A DNA stretch of 64,000 bases from Streptomyces chartreusis (GTDB lineage: Bacteria > Actinomycetota > Actinomycetes > Streptomycetales > Streptomycetaceae): the NCBI RefSeq assembly GCF_008704715.1, contig NZ_CP023689.1, positions 7,378,001-7,442,000 on the forward strand, written 5' to 3'. The notes under the pieces are model-generated. The model saw only the letters and a list, made by a program, of their open reading frames with translations, was not told the origin of the DNA and made no database searches. Numbering within the stretch: the first letter of the stretch is position 1; each line of letters begins with the position of its first letter. Made by a program: the position numbers and the translations under genes. Below, piece by piece: positions 40,330 through 48,127 of the stretch.

Positions 40330-41025
40330 TCAGCCGGCCTCGGACACCCCCGCCCGCCACGCCCTCAACGTCGTCTCCACCATGGCCATGATCCGGCGCC
40401 GCGCCTCGTGCCGCGGCACGCCGCTCATCAGCAACTGGTCGTACGGCGTATCCGTGTGCCGCACAGCCGCCACGACCGCCGACGTCACCGCCACCTCGGT
40501 CAACGCCCGCCCCGCCGCACTCCGCCCCACCCGCCCGCTGCCCCGCACCGACGCGTGCCCGGCGATGTCCCGCGCCCGGTCCGCCGGACACCCCGGGAAC
40601 AGCCGCCGTATCTCCGCCCCGAACGCCTCCGCGAACCGCACGTCCTCCCGAGCCCGGCGCCGCGCGTCCCGCATCCGACGCCGCCGCCGAGCCTCCGCAT
40701 CCGCCAGGCACCGCTCCTCGGCCCGGGCCAGCGCCGCCTCCTCGACCAGAACCCCCTGCCGCTCATAGCGACTCCTGCGCCGGTTGAACCGCACAACCAC
40801 CGCCGACAGCGCACTCTCCTCCCGCGACCGACGCGTCAACGCCGTGTCGCCGCGCGGCAGGAACACCAGATGCCCGAGGTCGGCACAGTCCAGACACCGC
40901 GGCGCCCCGTCCTCCAGTACGAGCATCTGCAACGGCCCCGCCTGACACTCTCCGCAATGCCGCCGCTTGAGAGGCTGAACCACCAGAAGGCCGGTGCGGT
41001 GCGGGGGAGTTGCGAGAGGTGCCAT
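40330..41025 (-). CDS. DUF2293 domain-containing protein
   Basis: A 231-residue protein. The N-terminal zinc-ribbon-like motif has CGECQAGPLQMLVLEDG then CLDCADLGHLVFLPRGD, two CxxC pairs about 20 residues apart. A charged helical region (SREESALSAVVVRFNRRRSRYERQGVLV, then an Arg/Glu coiled-coil-like helix) leads to the DUF2293 domain with IRRLFPGCPADRARDIAGHASVRGSGRVGRSAAG. Function unknown; zinc and basic helices suggest nucleic acid binding. ATG 41025 follows GGGGAAGGAA; an open frame upstream continues into unrelated sequence. Confidence 0.87.
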   Translation of the reverse strand: MAPLATPPHRTGLLVVQPLKRRHCGECQAGPLQMLVLEDGAPRCLDCADLGHLVFLPRGDTALTRRSREESALSAVVVRFNRRRSRYERQGVLVEEAALARAEERCLADAEARRRRRMRDARRRAREDVRFAEAFGAEIRRLFPGCPADRARDIAGHASVRGSGRVGRSAAGRALTEVAVTSAVVAAVRHTDTPYDQLLMSGVPRHEARRRIMAMVETTLRAWRAGVSEAG

Positions 41026-41286
41026 ATCGATTCCTTCCCCTCGGACCGGGCCCGAGGAACTCACCGACGGGCTTCTCGGACCCGCTCGTGACGCCGCGGA
41101 CGCGTCTCGCGGGCTGGCGCGGGAGGCCTCACCGAGCGGGCTCGTCCACTCGGCCGGCTCTGCCCCCGACCCCACCGGACCCGTGCCTGCCTCACCCCCT
41201 CCGACGGACCCCTCACCCTCTCCGACAGCCCCCTCGCCCCCGAACCGCAACGCACCCCACCCACCCCCTGCCGCATCATTGGCCCT

Positions 41287-41919
41287 GTGCGACTGGAAGC
41301 GATCACCTGGGACCGGCTCGGCGAGCATCTGGCCGAGCGGCTGCTCGATCTGGAGCCGGCCGACGGCAGCCCTTGGCCGCGCGTCGCCTTCGACGGTGCC
41401 CCCGCGGCCCGTCCCGGCGACCTCGCCGAGCGGGTCGGCGAGGCGCTGCGCATACGCGGCCGCCCCTCGCTCACCGTCGGCACGGAGGGCTTCCTGCGTC
41501 CCGCCTCGGTCCGCCTGGAGTACGGCCACCGGGACATCGAGGCCTACTACGACGGCTGGGTCGACACCGGCGCCCTGTGGCGCGAGGTCTTCGGTCCCCT
41601 CGAACCCGGCGGCGACGGCCGCGTCCTGCCCGACCTGTGGGACCCGGCCATCGACCGAGCCACGCGCAGCCCTCACGTCCAACTCCCGCCCGGCGGAATC
41701 CTGTTGATGCACGGCCCCCTCCTGCTGCGCCACTGGTTCCCCTTCGACCTGACCGTCCACGTCCTCCTCTCACCCGGCGCCCTGCGCCGCCGCACCCCCG
41801 AGACCGAGCACTGGACCCTCCCCGCATTCGACCGCTACGGCCACGAGACCGACCCGGCCAACGCCGCCGACGTCCTCGTGCGCGCCGACGACCCACGGCA
41901 CCCGGCGTGGAGCGGCTGA
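41287..41919 (+). CDS. Uridine kinase-like protein with degenerate P-loop
   Basis: A 210-residue protein related to the uridine kinase-type P-loop NTPases of Streptomyces. The strand WPRVAFDGAPAARPGDLAERV sits where a Walker A (GxxxxGKS/T) is expected, but Gly-Lys-Ser/Thr is absent. Other family parts remain: RLEYGHRDIEAYYDGWVDTGAL, the PHVQLPPGGILLMHGPLLLRHWFPFDLTVH strand region split across residues about 130-160, and the Arg-rich lid LRRRTPETEHW. It is probably not a conventional kinase. The start GTG 41287 is preceded by about 260 C-rich, apparently non-coding bases. Confidence 0.75.
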   Translation: MRLEAITWDRLGEHLAERLLDLEPADGSPWPRVAFDGAPAARPGDLAERVGEALRIRGRPSLTVGTEGFLRPASVRLEYGHRDIEAYYDGWVDTGALWREVFGPLEPGGDGRVLPDLWDPAIDRATRSPHVQLPPGGILLMHGPLLLRHWFPFDLTVHVLLSPGALRRRTPETEHWTLPAFDRYGHETDPANAADVLVRADDPRHPAWSG

Positions 41920-41945
41920 AGCGAGATCCGGAAAAACCCTTCTGC

Positions 41946-41957
41946 ATGCACGTGCAT
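41946..41957. promoter_or_regulatory. Palindrome ATGCACGTGCAT upstream of the PPOX gene
   Basis: A perfect 12-bp palindrome ending five bases before the -10 hexamer TACCCT, positioned to block RNA polymerase. The regulator is unknown. Confidence 0.55.
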
Positions 41958-41962
41958 TTAAA

Positions 41963-41968
41963 TACCCT
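41963..41968 (+). promoter_or_regulatory. -10 element TACCCT of the PPOX gene (leaderless)
   Basis: TACCCT ends six bases before the ATG at 41975. Confidence 0.55.
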
Positions 41969-41974
41969 TGGGGC

Positions 41975-42388
41975 ATGACGACCTCCGCGAGTGATCCGGT
42001 CCCCTTCGACGACTCCGTCCGCACCCTGCTGGACGGCAAGAACTTCGCCAGCGTGGCCACCCTCGGCCCCGACGGTGCTCCCCAGAACTCGGTGGTCTGG
42101 ATCAAACGCGAGGGCGACACCGTCCTCTTCTCCTCGGTCGACGCCCGTCAGAAGGTGCGCAACCTCCGCCGCGACCCCCGCATCAGCGTCTCCGTCTACG
42201 ACCTGGCCAACCCCTACTCCTCCGTCGAGATCCGCGGCGTCGCCGAGATCGTCCCGGACGAGGCCAAGCGGCTCCCGTTCGAGCTCTCGCACAAGTACCT
42301 CGGCATCGAACCGCCCGCCGAGAAGGACGACGAGACCCGCGTGATCATCCGCGTCGTCCCGCGGAAACTCGTGCGCTTCTCGGCCTGA
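41975..42388 (+). CDS. PPOX-class F420-dependent oxidoreductase
   Basis: A 137-residue split-barrel flavin/deazaflavin reductase of the family that includes F420-dependent enzymes (TIGR03618-like). Typical stretches are NFASVATLGPDGAPQNSVVWI, DTVLFSSVDARQKVRNLRRDPRISVSVYD and YSSVEIRGVAEIV. Actinobacteria make F420, and enzymes of this kind reduce quinones or other electrophiles. The substrate is unknown. The mRNA is predicted leaderless, with a palindrome overlapping the upstream promoter region. Confidence 0.88.
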   Translation: MTTSASDPVPFDDSVRTLLDGKNFASVATLGPDGAPQNSVVWIKREGDTVLFSSVDARQKVRNLRRDPRISVSVYDLANPYSSVEIRGVAEIVPDEAKRLPFELSHKYLGIEPPAEKDDETRVIIRVVPRKLVRFSA

Positions 42389-42522
42389 TCGCCGCCTGTC
42401 GGCGATGGCCGTTACCGCTCGGTTCCGGGTGCATCGGCCGGACGCCCCGGCGAGAATGAAGGGCGCCGGGACTAGCGGTGCGTCCTGCGCCGCGCCGGCC
42501 GTCCGGCATCGGGAGGTAGTCC

Positions 42523-42960
42523 ATGACCACTGCCGGAGACATCATGCACCGAGGCGCCCAGTGGATCCCGACCCACGAGACCCTGGACCGTGCCGCCCAG
42601 CTGATGCGTGAGCTGGGTGTCGGAGCCCTGCCCATCAGCGATGAGAACGAACGGCTCTGCGGCATCCTCACCGACCGCGACATCGTCATCGGCTGCGTGG
42701 CCATGGGCCACGACCCGAGCAAGGTCACCGCCGGCGAGATGGCGCAGGGCACCCCGCGCTGGATCGACGCGAGCGCCGACATCAGCGACGTGCTCCGGGA
42801 GATGAAGGATCACCAGATCCGACGGCTCCCCGTCATCGAGGACAAGCGCCTCGTCGGCATGATCAGCGAGGCCGATCTGGCCAGGAGCCTGCCGGAGGAC
42901 GAGATCGGTCCATGGGCCGAGAGCGTCTATGCCATGAGCGCGGCGCCCAGGACACATTGA
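42523..42960 (+). CDS. CBS domain pair protein
   Basis: A 145-residue protein made of two CBS motifs (about residues 8-62 and 74-130): ETLDRAAQLMRELGVGALPISDENERLCGILTDRDIV and ADISDVLREMKDHQIRRLPVIEDKRLVGMISEADL. Stand-alone CBS pairs bind adenine nucleotides and regulate partners; none is identifiable here. ATG 42523 has GGGAGG at the ideal distance. Confidence 0.9.
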   Translation: MTTAGDIMHRGAQWIPTHETLDRAAQLMRELGVGALPISDENERLCGILTDRDIVIGCVAMGHDPSKVTAGEMAQGTPRWIDASADISDVLREMKDHQIRRLPVIEDKRLVGMISEADLARSLPEDEIGPWAESVYAMSAAPRTH

Positions 42961-43019
42961 CCCGACGAGGCCCTGAGAACGCGCTCGCCGATTCGGCGAA
43001 CGCCCCTCACTCCACGGAT

Positions 43020-43054
43020 CGTCCTCGTTCGGCCGGCCGTGCCGGACGAGGACG
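43020..43054. terminator. Bidirectional hairpin between the CBS gene and corA
   Basis: CGTCCTCGTTCGG (43020-43032) pairs with CCGGACGAGGACG (43042-43054), 13 pairs including one U-G wobble, loop nine bases. An outer pair of 11-bp inverted arms GGCGAACGCCC (42995) and GGGCGTTCGCC (43088) flanks it. Confidence 0.75.
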
Positions 43055-43101
43055 CGTCGGAGTTCGAGGGCGCCACCGGTCGGTGACGGGCGTTCGCCGC
43101 G

Positions 43102-44229
43102 TCAGAGCCACCCGTTGCGCCGGAAGCCCCGGTACAGCACCACGCACGCGACGGATATCACGCCGATGACCAGCGGATAACCGAACGTCCAGCGCAGTTC
43201 CGGCATGTAGTCGAAGTTCATGCCGTAGACCCCGCACACCATCGTCGGGATGGCGATGATCGCGGCCCAGGCGGTGATCTTCCGCATGTCCTCGTTCTGC
43301 GCGACGGTGACCTGTGCCAAGTGCGCCTGGAGGATCGAGTTCAGCAACTCGTCGAAGGCGAATATCTGCTCCTTGGCGCGCAGCAGATGGTCGGAGACGT
43401 CACGGAAGTAGGCCTGTATCTCCGGCTCGACCACCCGTATGGGACCCGTGGCCAGCTCCTCCAGTGGTCGGCTCAGCGGAACCACGGCCCGCTTCAGCTC
43501 CAGCAGCTCTCGCTTGAGCTGGTAGATCCGCCCCGGGTCGGCCCGCGCGCCGTTCTCCGCGAACACATCCGTCTCGACCTCGTCGATGTCCTCCTGCACC
43601 GAGTCGGTGACGCTCAGATAGTCGTCGACCACATGGTCCGCGATGGCGTGCAGCACCGCCGCCGGGCCCTTGGCGAGCTGCTCGGGATCGGACTCCAGCT
43701 CCTCACGCAACGGGCCGAGCGAGCCGTGCCGGCCGTGCCGCACCGTGATCACGAAGTCCCTGCCGACGAACACCATGATCTCGCCGGTGTTCACCACCTC
43801 GCTCGTCGCAGTGAGCTGCTCGTGCTCGACGTAGCAGACGGTCTTGAACACCGCGAACAGCGTCTCGTCGTAGCGCTCCAGCTTCGGCCGCTGATGCGCC
43901 TCGACCGCGTCCTCGACCGCCAGCGGGTGCAGATCGAAGAGTTCGGCGATGCCGGCGAACTCCCCGTCCGTCGGCTCGTGCAGACCGAGCCAGACGAATC
44001 CGCCGCCGCGCTTGCGCACTCTCTGCACCACGTCGACCAGATCACCCGTCTCCGGGATCCGGGCGCCGTCCCGGTAGGCCACGCAGTTCACCACGGAGGA
44101 GCCCAGCGGGGACCTGGCGGGGTGGCTGAGGTCGACGCGGGGGCGTCGTCGAGCCAGCCGTGCCACCTTGCGCAGGCCGCCGACCCGGTCTAGGCCCGTG
44201 ACCTTCCGCAGATTCCCTGCCATGGACAT
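43102..44229 (-). CDS. corA: CorA-type magnesium/cobalt transport protein
   Basis: A 375-residue CorA family channel. The C-terminal selectivity signature YGMNFDYMPEL lies between two transmembrane helices (ITAWAAIIAIPTMVCGVYGMN and LVIGVISVACVVLYRG). The large cytoplasmic N-terminal funnel includes HPLAVEDAVEAHQRPKLERYD and the long helix with DDYLSVTDSVQEDIDEVE. It functions as a homopentamer in the membrane and moves Mg2+, sometimes Co2+ or Ni2+. Start ATG 44227-44229 follows AAGGAGATC. It is divergent from a methyltransferase gene across a 400-base region with a 15-bp palindrome and a DnaA box. Confidence 0.92.
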   Translation of the reverse strand: MSMAGNLRKVTGLDRVGGLRKVARLARRRPRVDLSHPARSPLGSSVVNCVAYRDGARIPETGDLVDVVQRVRKRGGGFVWLGLHEPTDGEFAGIAELFDLHPLAVEDAVEAHQRPKLERYDETLFAVFKTVCYVEHEQLTATSEVVNTGEIMVFVGRDFVITVRHGRHGSLGPLREELESDPEQLAKGPAAVLHAIADHVVDDYLSVTDSVQEDIDEVETDVFAENGARADPGRIYQLKRELLELKRAVVPLSRPLEELATGPIRVVEPEIQAYFRDVSDHLLRAKEQIFAFDELLNSILQAHLAQVTVAQNEDMRKITAWAAIIAIPTMVCGVYGMNFDYMPELRWTFGYPLVIGVISVACVVLYRGFRRNGWL

Positions 44230-44320
44230 CTGGATCTCCTTGCATGGATCCCTCGCGCCGCATCTCTGCGCCTTGGCGTGCCAGTTTGCCAGCCGCTGGT
44301 GAGCGCCGGGTAAGCCTGTG

Positions 44321-44335
44321 GGAATCACTGATTCC
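44321..44335. promoter_or_regulatory. Palindrome GGAATCACTGATTCC
   Basis: A perfect 15-bp palindrome around a central C, about 90 bases upstream of the corA start. No regulator assigned. Confidence 0.5.
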
Positions 44336-44349
44336 GCTTTGTTCCTGCC

Positions 44350-44358
44350 TGTGGACAA
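44350..44358 (-). promoter_or_regulatory. Single DnaA box
   Basis: The minus strand reads TTGTCCACA, the preferred Streptomyces DnaA box. It is single and intergenic, so not an origin; it may be a DnaA-titration or regulatory site, or chance. Confidence 0.5.
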
Positions 44359-44628
44359 CCAGCCCACCCAGGTAGGACGCAGTCTTTGCCGGGCTGGATG
44401 CACCGTCCGCTGCCGGGCTGGATGACCATTCCGCCGCCGGACCGGACGAGCCGTTCCGCCGGGAGTCTGGACCCCTGCCCACCGATTCCCCCGTCATGCC
44501 GACCCACATGCCGTCACGCATGTCATCGGCTCCGAATCCTGCCCTGCCCGGGACCCGGCGTCCGCCATCTCGTCGTAGGCGCCGCGTCGCCCCGTCGAGA
44601 CAAGCGGGGCAACTGGAATGATCGCGGC

Positions 44629-45423
44629 ATGACGCGAAACGACGGGTATCTCCTCGACAACCGGCAGACCGAGGCGGGCGAACGTTTCGACGCTTTCGCC
44701 ACTCTCTTCGACCCCACGACCTTCCGGCACATCGAAGGATTCGGCATCGGAGCCGGCTGGCGCTGCTGGGAGGTCGGCGCCGGCGGCACGTCCGTGGTGT
44801 CCTGGCTGGCCAAGAAGGTCGGCCCGACCGGCAAGATCGTCGCGACCGACATCGACACCTCGCAACTCGCCTCCGACGCCCGGCCGCCTGTGGAGGTCCG
44901 CGTCCACGACGTGAGCGCCGACGAACCGCCGGGGGAGGGGTTCGACCTGGTGCACGCCCGGCTCGTCCTCGTCCATGTGCCGGACCGGGAAAGGGCGTTG
45001 CGCTCCATGATCGAGTCCCTGCGTCCCGGCGGGCGGCTCCTGATCGAGGACGCCGACCCCGCCCTCCAGCCCCTCATCTGCCCCGACGAGTACGGCCCCG
45101 AGCAACAGCTGGCCAACCGGCTGCGCCAGGGCTTCCGCAAGCTCCTCGCCGACCGCGGCGCCGACCTGTCCTACGGCCGCCGGCTCCCGCGTCTGCTCCG
45201 CGAGGCGGGGCTGCGCCAGGTGACGGCCGACGCGTACTTCCCGATCACCTCGCCCGCCTGCGCCGCCCTGGAGTCCGCCACGGTCCGCCAGGTCCGCGAT
45301 CAGCTGGTGACCGGCGGCATCGCCACGGACGCGGACATCGACCGCCACCTCGCGAACGTCGCCTCCGGCAGGATGGACCTGGCCACGGCCCCACTGATCT
45401 CGGCGTGGGGACGCAAGCCGTAG
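44629..45423 (+). CDS. Class I SAM-dependent methyltransferase
   Basis: A 264-residue methyltransferase. The SAM loop reads CWEVGAGGTSVVSWLAKKVG, motif II is IVATDIDTSQL, and motif IV FDLVHARLVLVHVPDRERALRSMIESLRPGG closes the Rossmann core. The substrate is unknown; the fold is of the small-molecule type. ATG 44629 lacks a clear Shine-Dalgarno sequence. The final codons AWGRKP and stop form the first (slightly longer) unit of a 46-bp tandem repeat that runs into the intergenic space. Confidence 0.87.
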   Translation: MTRNDGYLLDNRQTEAGERFDAFATLFDPTTFRHIEGFGIGAGWRCWEVGAGGTSVVSWLAKKVGPTGKIVATDIDTSQLASDARPPVEVRVHDVSADEPPGEGFDLVHARLVLVHVPDRERALRSMIESLRPGGRLLIEDADPALQPLICPDEYGPEQQLANRLRQGFRKLLADRGADLSYGRRLPRLLREAGLRQVTADAYFPITSPACAALESATVRQVRDQLVTGGIATDADIDRHLANVASGRMDLATAPLISAWGRKP

Positions 45424-45588
45424 CCGACGGCTCGCGGAACCCGGCCTGCGGGCGTGGCGCAAGCCCCGGCCGACGGCTCGCGGACCCCGGCCTGCGGGCG
45501 TGGCGCAAGCCCCGGCCGACGGCTCGCGGACCCCGGACTGCTGGCGTGGACGCAAGCCCTGGTCAACGGCTCGCGCACCCTGGCCCAT
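45402..45588 (+). repeat. 46-bp tandem repeat, four units, starting inside the methyltransferase gene
   Basis: Units start at 45402 (49 bp, containing the last codons and stop), 45451, 45497 and 45543; each has GGCGTGG...CGCAAGCC and CGACGGCTCGCG. Confidence 0.88.
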
Positions 45589-45596
45589 CGGCGCCG

Positions 45597-46685
45597 TCAC
45601 CCGACCCTCGGCGGCCTCCCGCCCACCCGTTCCACCGCCATGGCCCCCGCCCGGCACCCTTCCCCGGCCGCCTCCTCCGGAGCGGCACCGGTGAGCAGGG
45701 CGGCGAGGAACGCACCGGTGAAGGCGTCGCCCGCTCCGGTGGTGTCCCTCGGCGTGGCCGGCACTGCGGGGACGTGGGCGGTGACCGTGCCCGACCGCGC
45801 CACCAGCGCGCCGTCCGCGCCCTGCTTGGCGACGACCATCGGCACATGGCGGCTCAACTTGGCGGCCGCGTCCGCAGCGTCCGGCAACCCAGTGAGCAGG
45901 CACGCCTCGTCACGGCTCGGCAGCAGGACGTCCACGCCCTCCACCAGCGCAAGGAACCGGTCGACGCCCAGCTCCACGAGGAACCCGGCCGACGCCGGAT
46001 CCAGGCTCACCGGCACTCCACGCGCGCGTGCGGACGCGATAGCCGCCGTCACCAGCGCGCGGCTCGGTGCGGAGAACAGCAGATAGCCCGAGAGGTGCAG
46101 CCACGCGACACCGTCGAGGAGCGCGTCCGACCAGTCGCGCGGCTCCAGCCGCAGCGACGCGCCGCTGTCGGTCAGGAACGTCCGCTCGGCCGCGGCACCT
46201 GTGTCGACCAGGCAGATCACCGTCCCGGTCGGCGCCTGCGGATCGACGACGAGGCAGGGCCGCACCCCGCTCGCGGTCAGCTCCCGCTCGTGCCACTCGA
46301 CGGCGTCCGTGCCCACCCGCCCCAGCAGCCGTACCTCGCGACCGCCCCCATATGCCGCCCAGCAGGCCACATTGGCGCCCGCACCGCCCGGCACGGTCCG
46401 GATGGCCGCGGCAGTGTCCGTCCCGGAGGCCACCGGCCCTTGGTGGCGGGCGATGACGTCCGTCACCACGTCACCGACGACCAGCAGGGCACCGTCCCGA
46501 GCACTCAAGGCGCCCGGACCACCGGACGGCGTTCCGCTCACGCCCTGGCCCGGGCCGCTGGAGGGTGTCCCCTTCGCGCCCTGGCCCGGGCCGCTGGAGG
46601 GTGTCCCCTTCGCACCCTGACCCGGGCCGCTCGAAGGTGTCCCTTTCGCACCCTGACCCGGGCCGTCGGACGGCGTCCCGTTCAC
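45597..46685 (-). CDS. psuK: Pseudouridine kinase (PfkB family) with an N-terminal 12-residue repeat
   Basis: A 362-residue PfkB/ribokinase family enzyme; next to psuG, it is most likely the pseudouridine kinase that makes pseudouridine 5'-phosphate. Core motifs: VVGDVVTDVIARH (N-terminal), GGAGANVACWAA (ribokinase signature 1) and RDTTGAGDAFTGAFLAALL (catalytic Asp, signature 2). The start is GTG 46683-46685, overlapping the psuG stop (GTGA), so translation is coupled. The first 60 residues are not part of the fold: they are four to five copies of GTPSSGPGQGAK encoded by a 36-bp tandem repeat. A start after the repeat is not excluded. Confidence 0.85.
   Translation of the reverse strand: MNGTPSDGPGQGAKGTPSSGPGQGAKGTPSSGPGQGAKGTPSSGPGQGVSGTPSGGPGALSARDGALLVVGDVVTDVIARHQGPVASGTDTAAAIRTVPGGAGANVACWAAYGGGREVRLLGRVGTDAVEWHERELTASGVRPCLVVDPQAPTGTVICLVDTGAAAERTFLTDSGASLRLEPRDWSDALLDGVAWLHLSGYLLFSAPSRALVTAAIASARARGVPVSLDPASAGFLVELGVDRFLALVEGVDVLLPSRDEACLLTGLPDAADAAAKLSRHVPMVVAKQGADGALVARSGTVTAHVPAVPATPRDTTGAGDAFTGAFLAALLTGAAPEEAAGEGCRAGAMAVERVGGRPPRVG
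46505..46685 (-). repeat. 36-bp tandem repeat at the psuG-psuK junction
   Basis: On the + strand, units begin at 46541, 46577, 46613 and 46649, with a partial unit at 46505. The first two are identical. The unit length is a multiple of three, so psuK stays open through the array, and the psuG stop codon lies in the outermost unit. Confidence 0.88.
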
Positions 46686-47590
46686 GCCCCGGCCCAGGCC
46701 GCCGCGATCCGCCCCGCCAGCCGTACGTTGCCGCGCACCGCCGCCAGGTTGGCGCTCAACGAGGCGCCGTCCGTGTGCCGTACCAGGTAGTCCAGCAGGA
46801 ACGGCGTGACCGCCTGACCGGTGACGCCCTGCTCCTCGCACGCGTGCAGCGCGTCGGCGAGCACACGCGCGTGCAGCTCCGGATCCAACTGCTCCGCCTC
46901 CGGTACCGGGTTGGCGACGATCAACGCCGACTCCGGTTCGTCGAGCCCGTCCTGAGCGCGCATCACCTCCGCCGCCTCCTCCGGAGACCGCAGCGTCCAG
47001 TCCACGGGGTGACCCGAGTCGGAGAGGTAGAAGCCGGGGAAGTGGTCCGTGCGATAGCCGGCCACCGCGACACCCAGGGTCTCCAGCCGTTGCAGGGTCG
47101 CCGGGACGTCCAGGATCGACTTCACCCCGGCGCACACCACCGTGATCCGGGTACGCGCGAGCAGCCCCAGGTCGGCCGACTCGTCCTGCGTCACCGTCCA
47201 CTCCCGGTGCACACCGCCGAGCCCGCCCGTCGCGAACACCCGCACGCCCGCGAGGGCCGCCAGCAGTGCCGTCGCCGACACCGTGGTCGCCCCGCTCGCC
47301 CCGGCGGCCACCGCGAGCGGCAGATCCCGGTGCCCCAGCTTGCGGATCCCGTCCTCGTTCGCGACCCGCTCCAGCTGGTCCTTGTCCAGGCCGACATGAG
47401 GGCGCCCGTCCAGCACGGCGATCGTCGCCGGAACAGCGCCCTCCCGCCGTACGACGTCCTCCAGCTCCAGCGCCACCTGGAGATTGCGCGGGCGCGGCAG
47501 CCCGTGCGCGATGATCGTGGACTCCAGGGCCACCACGGGTCGACGCGCGTCGATCGCTTCCCGTACTTCTTCCGACACCACCAGCACCAC
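46682..47590 (-). CDS. psuG: Pseudouridine-5'-phosphate glycosidase
   Basis: A 302-residue enzyme that splits pseudouridine 5'-phosphate into uracil and ribose 5-phosphate, recycling the modified base from RNA turnover. Diagnostic segments: VVALESTIIAHGLPRPRN, the ATGGLGGVHREW loop with its catalytic Asp/Lys region, CAGVKSILDVPATLQRLETLGV (active-site Lys) and FPGFYLSDSG. GTG 47588-47590 has AGGAGG seven bases upstream. It is followed by psuK with a GTGA overlap. Confidence 0.94.
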   Translation of the reverse strand: MVLVVSEEVREAIDARRPVVALESTIIAHGLPRPRNLQVALELEDVVRREGAVPATIAVLDGRPHVGLDKDQLERVANEDGIRKLGHRDLPLAVAAGASGATTVSATALLAALAGVRVFATGGLGGVHREWTVTQDESADLGLLARTRITVVCAGVKSILDVPATLQRLETLGVAVAGYRTDHFPGFYLSDSGHPVDWTLRSPEEAAEVMRAQDGLDEPESALIVANPVPEAEQLDPELHARVLADALHACEEQGVTGQAVTPFLLDYLVRHTDGASLSANLAAVRGNVRLAGRIAAAWAGA

Positions 47591-47690
47591 GCGCCTGCCT
47601 CCTGTTTGTCGGTACTCCCTCATCTCTGGCGGGCGCCGTGCCCGATCAAACCCCTTGCGGCCTGTGGCGGACGACACCAGCCTTGGCTGC

Positions 47691-48119
47691 ATGAAGGACC
47701 ACATCGCACGTCTCGACCATGTCGTCCTCTGGGTGCGCGACCCGGAGGCGTCGGCCGACTTCTTCGAGAAGGCGGTCGGCATGGAGCCGGTCAGGCTCTC
47801 GGAGTTCTCCGCGGGGGCCGTTCCGTTCCCCTCCGTACGTCTCAACGAGGAGACCATCCTCGACCTCATGCCGCTCACCATGGCGGAGCGCATGAAGATG
47901 CTGCCGGGCTCCGCCGAGAGCTCCGGGCACCCGGTCAACCACGTCTGCGTGGCGCTGCCCGGCGACGAATTCGACGCCCTGCGCGCCCGCCTGGAGGAGC
48001 ACGGCGCCCCGGTGTCGGACATCGCCCGCGACTCCTTCGGCGCCCGCGGAAAGGCCAAGCGCAGCTTCTACTTCCGCGACCCCGACGGCAACGTCTTCGA
48101 GGCCCGGCACTACGACTGA
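47691..48119 (+). CDS. VOC family protein (glyoxalase/bleomycin-resistance fold)
   Basis: A 142-residue vicinal-oxygen-chelate protein, one module of two beta-alpha-beta-beta-beta units: RLDHVVLWVRDPEASADFFEKAVGM (metal His at residue about 9) and PVNHVCVALPGDEFDALRARL, with FYFRDPDGNVFEARHYD at the end carrying the last metal Glu. The substrate or ligand is unknown. ATG 47691 gives the normal start just before HARLDH. It diverges from psuG. Confidence 0.88.
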   Translation: MKDHIARLDHVVLWVRDPEASADFFEKAVGMEPVRLSEFSAGAVPFPSVRLNEETILDLMPLTMAERMKMLPGSAESSGHPVNHVCVALPGDEFDALRARLEEHGAPVSDIARDSFGARGKAKRSFYFRDPDGNVFEARHYD

Positions 48120-48127
48120 CAGGCCGC

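Larger units (their letters stand above)
44230..44628. other. 399-base divergent region upstream of corA and a methyltransferase gene
   Basis: No gene seen. It contains the palindrome at 44321-44335, a DnaA box (44350-44358) and two copies of GCCGGGCTGGATG (44389 and 44414). Confidence 0.6.

Noticed and set aside
39926..40711. Minus-strand open frame across the G-rich minisatellite
   Set aside because: Its peptide is encoded by the repeats and overlaps the real DUF2293 gene out of frame; no start signal.
41026..41286. Small coding frame in the C-rich stretch between the DUF2293 and uridine-kinase-like genes
   Set aside because: Frames are Pro/Ser-rich, lack ribosome-binding sites and follow base composition only.
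44350..44358. Replication origin
   Set aside because: Only a single DnaA box, with no dnaA/dnaN neighbours; origins in Streptomyces carry many boxes.
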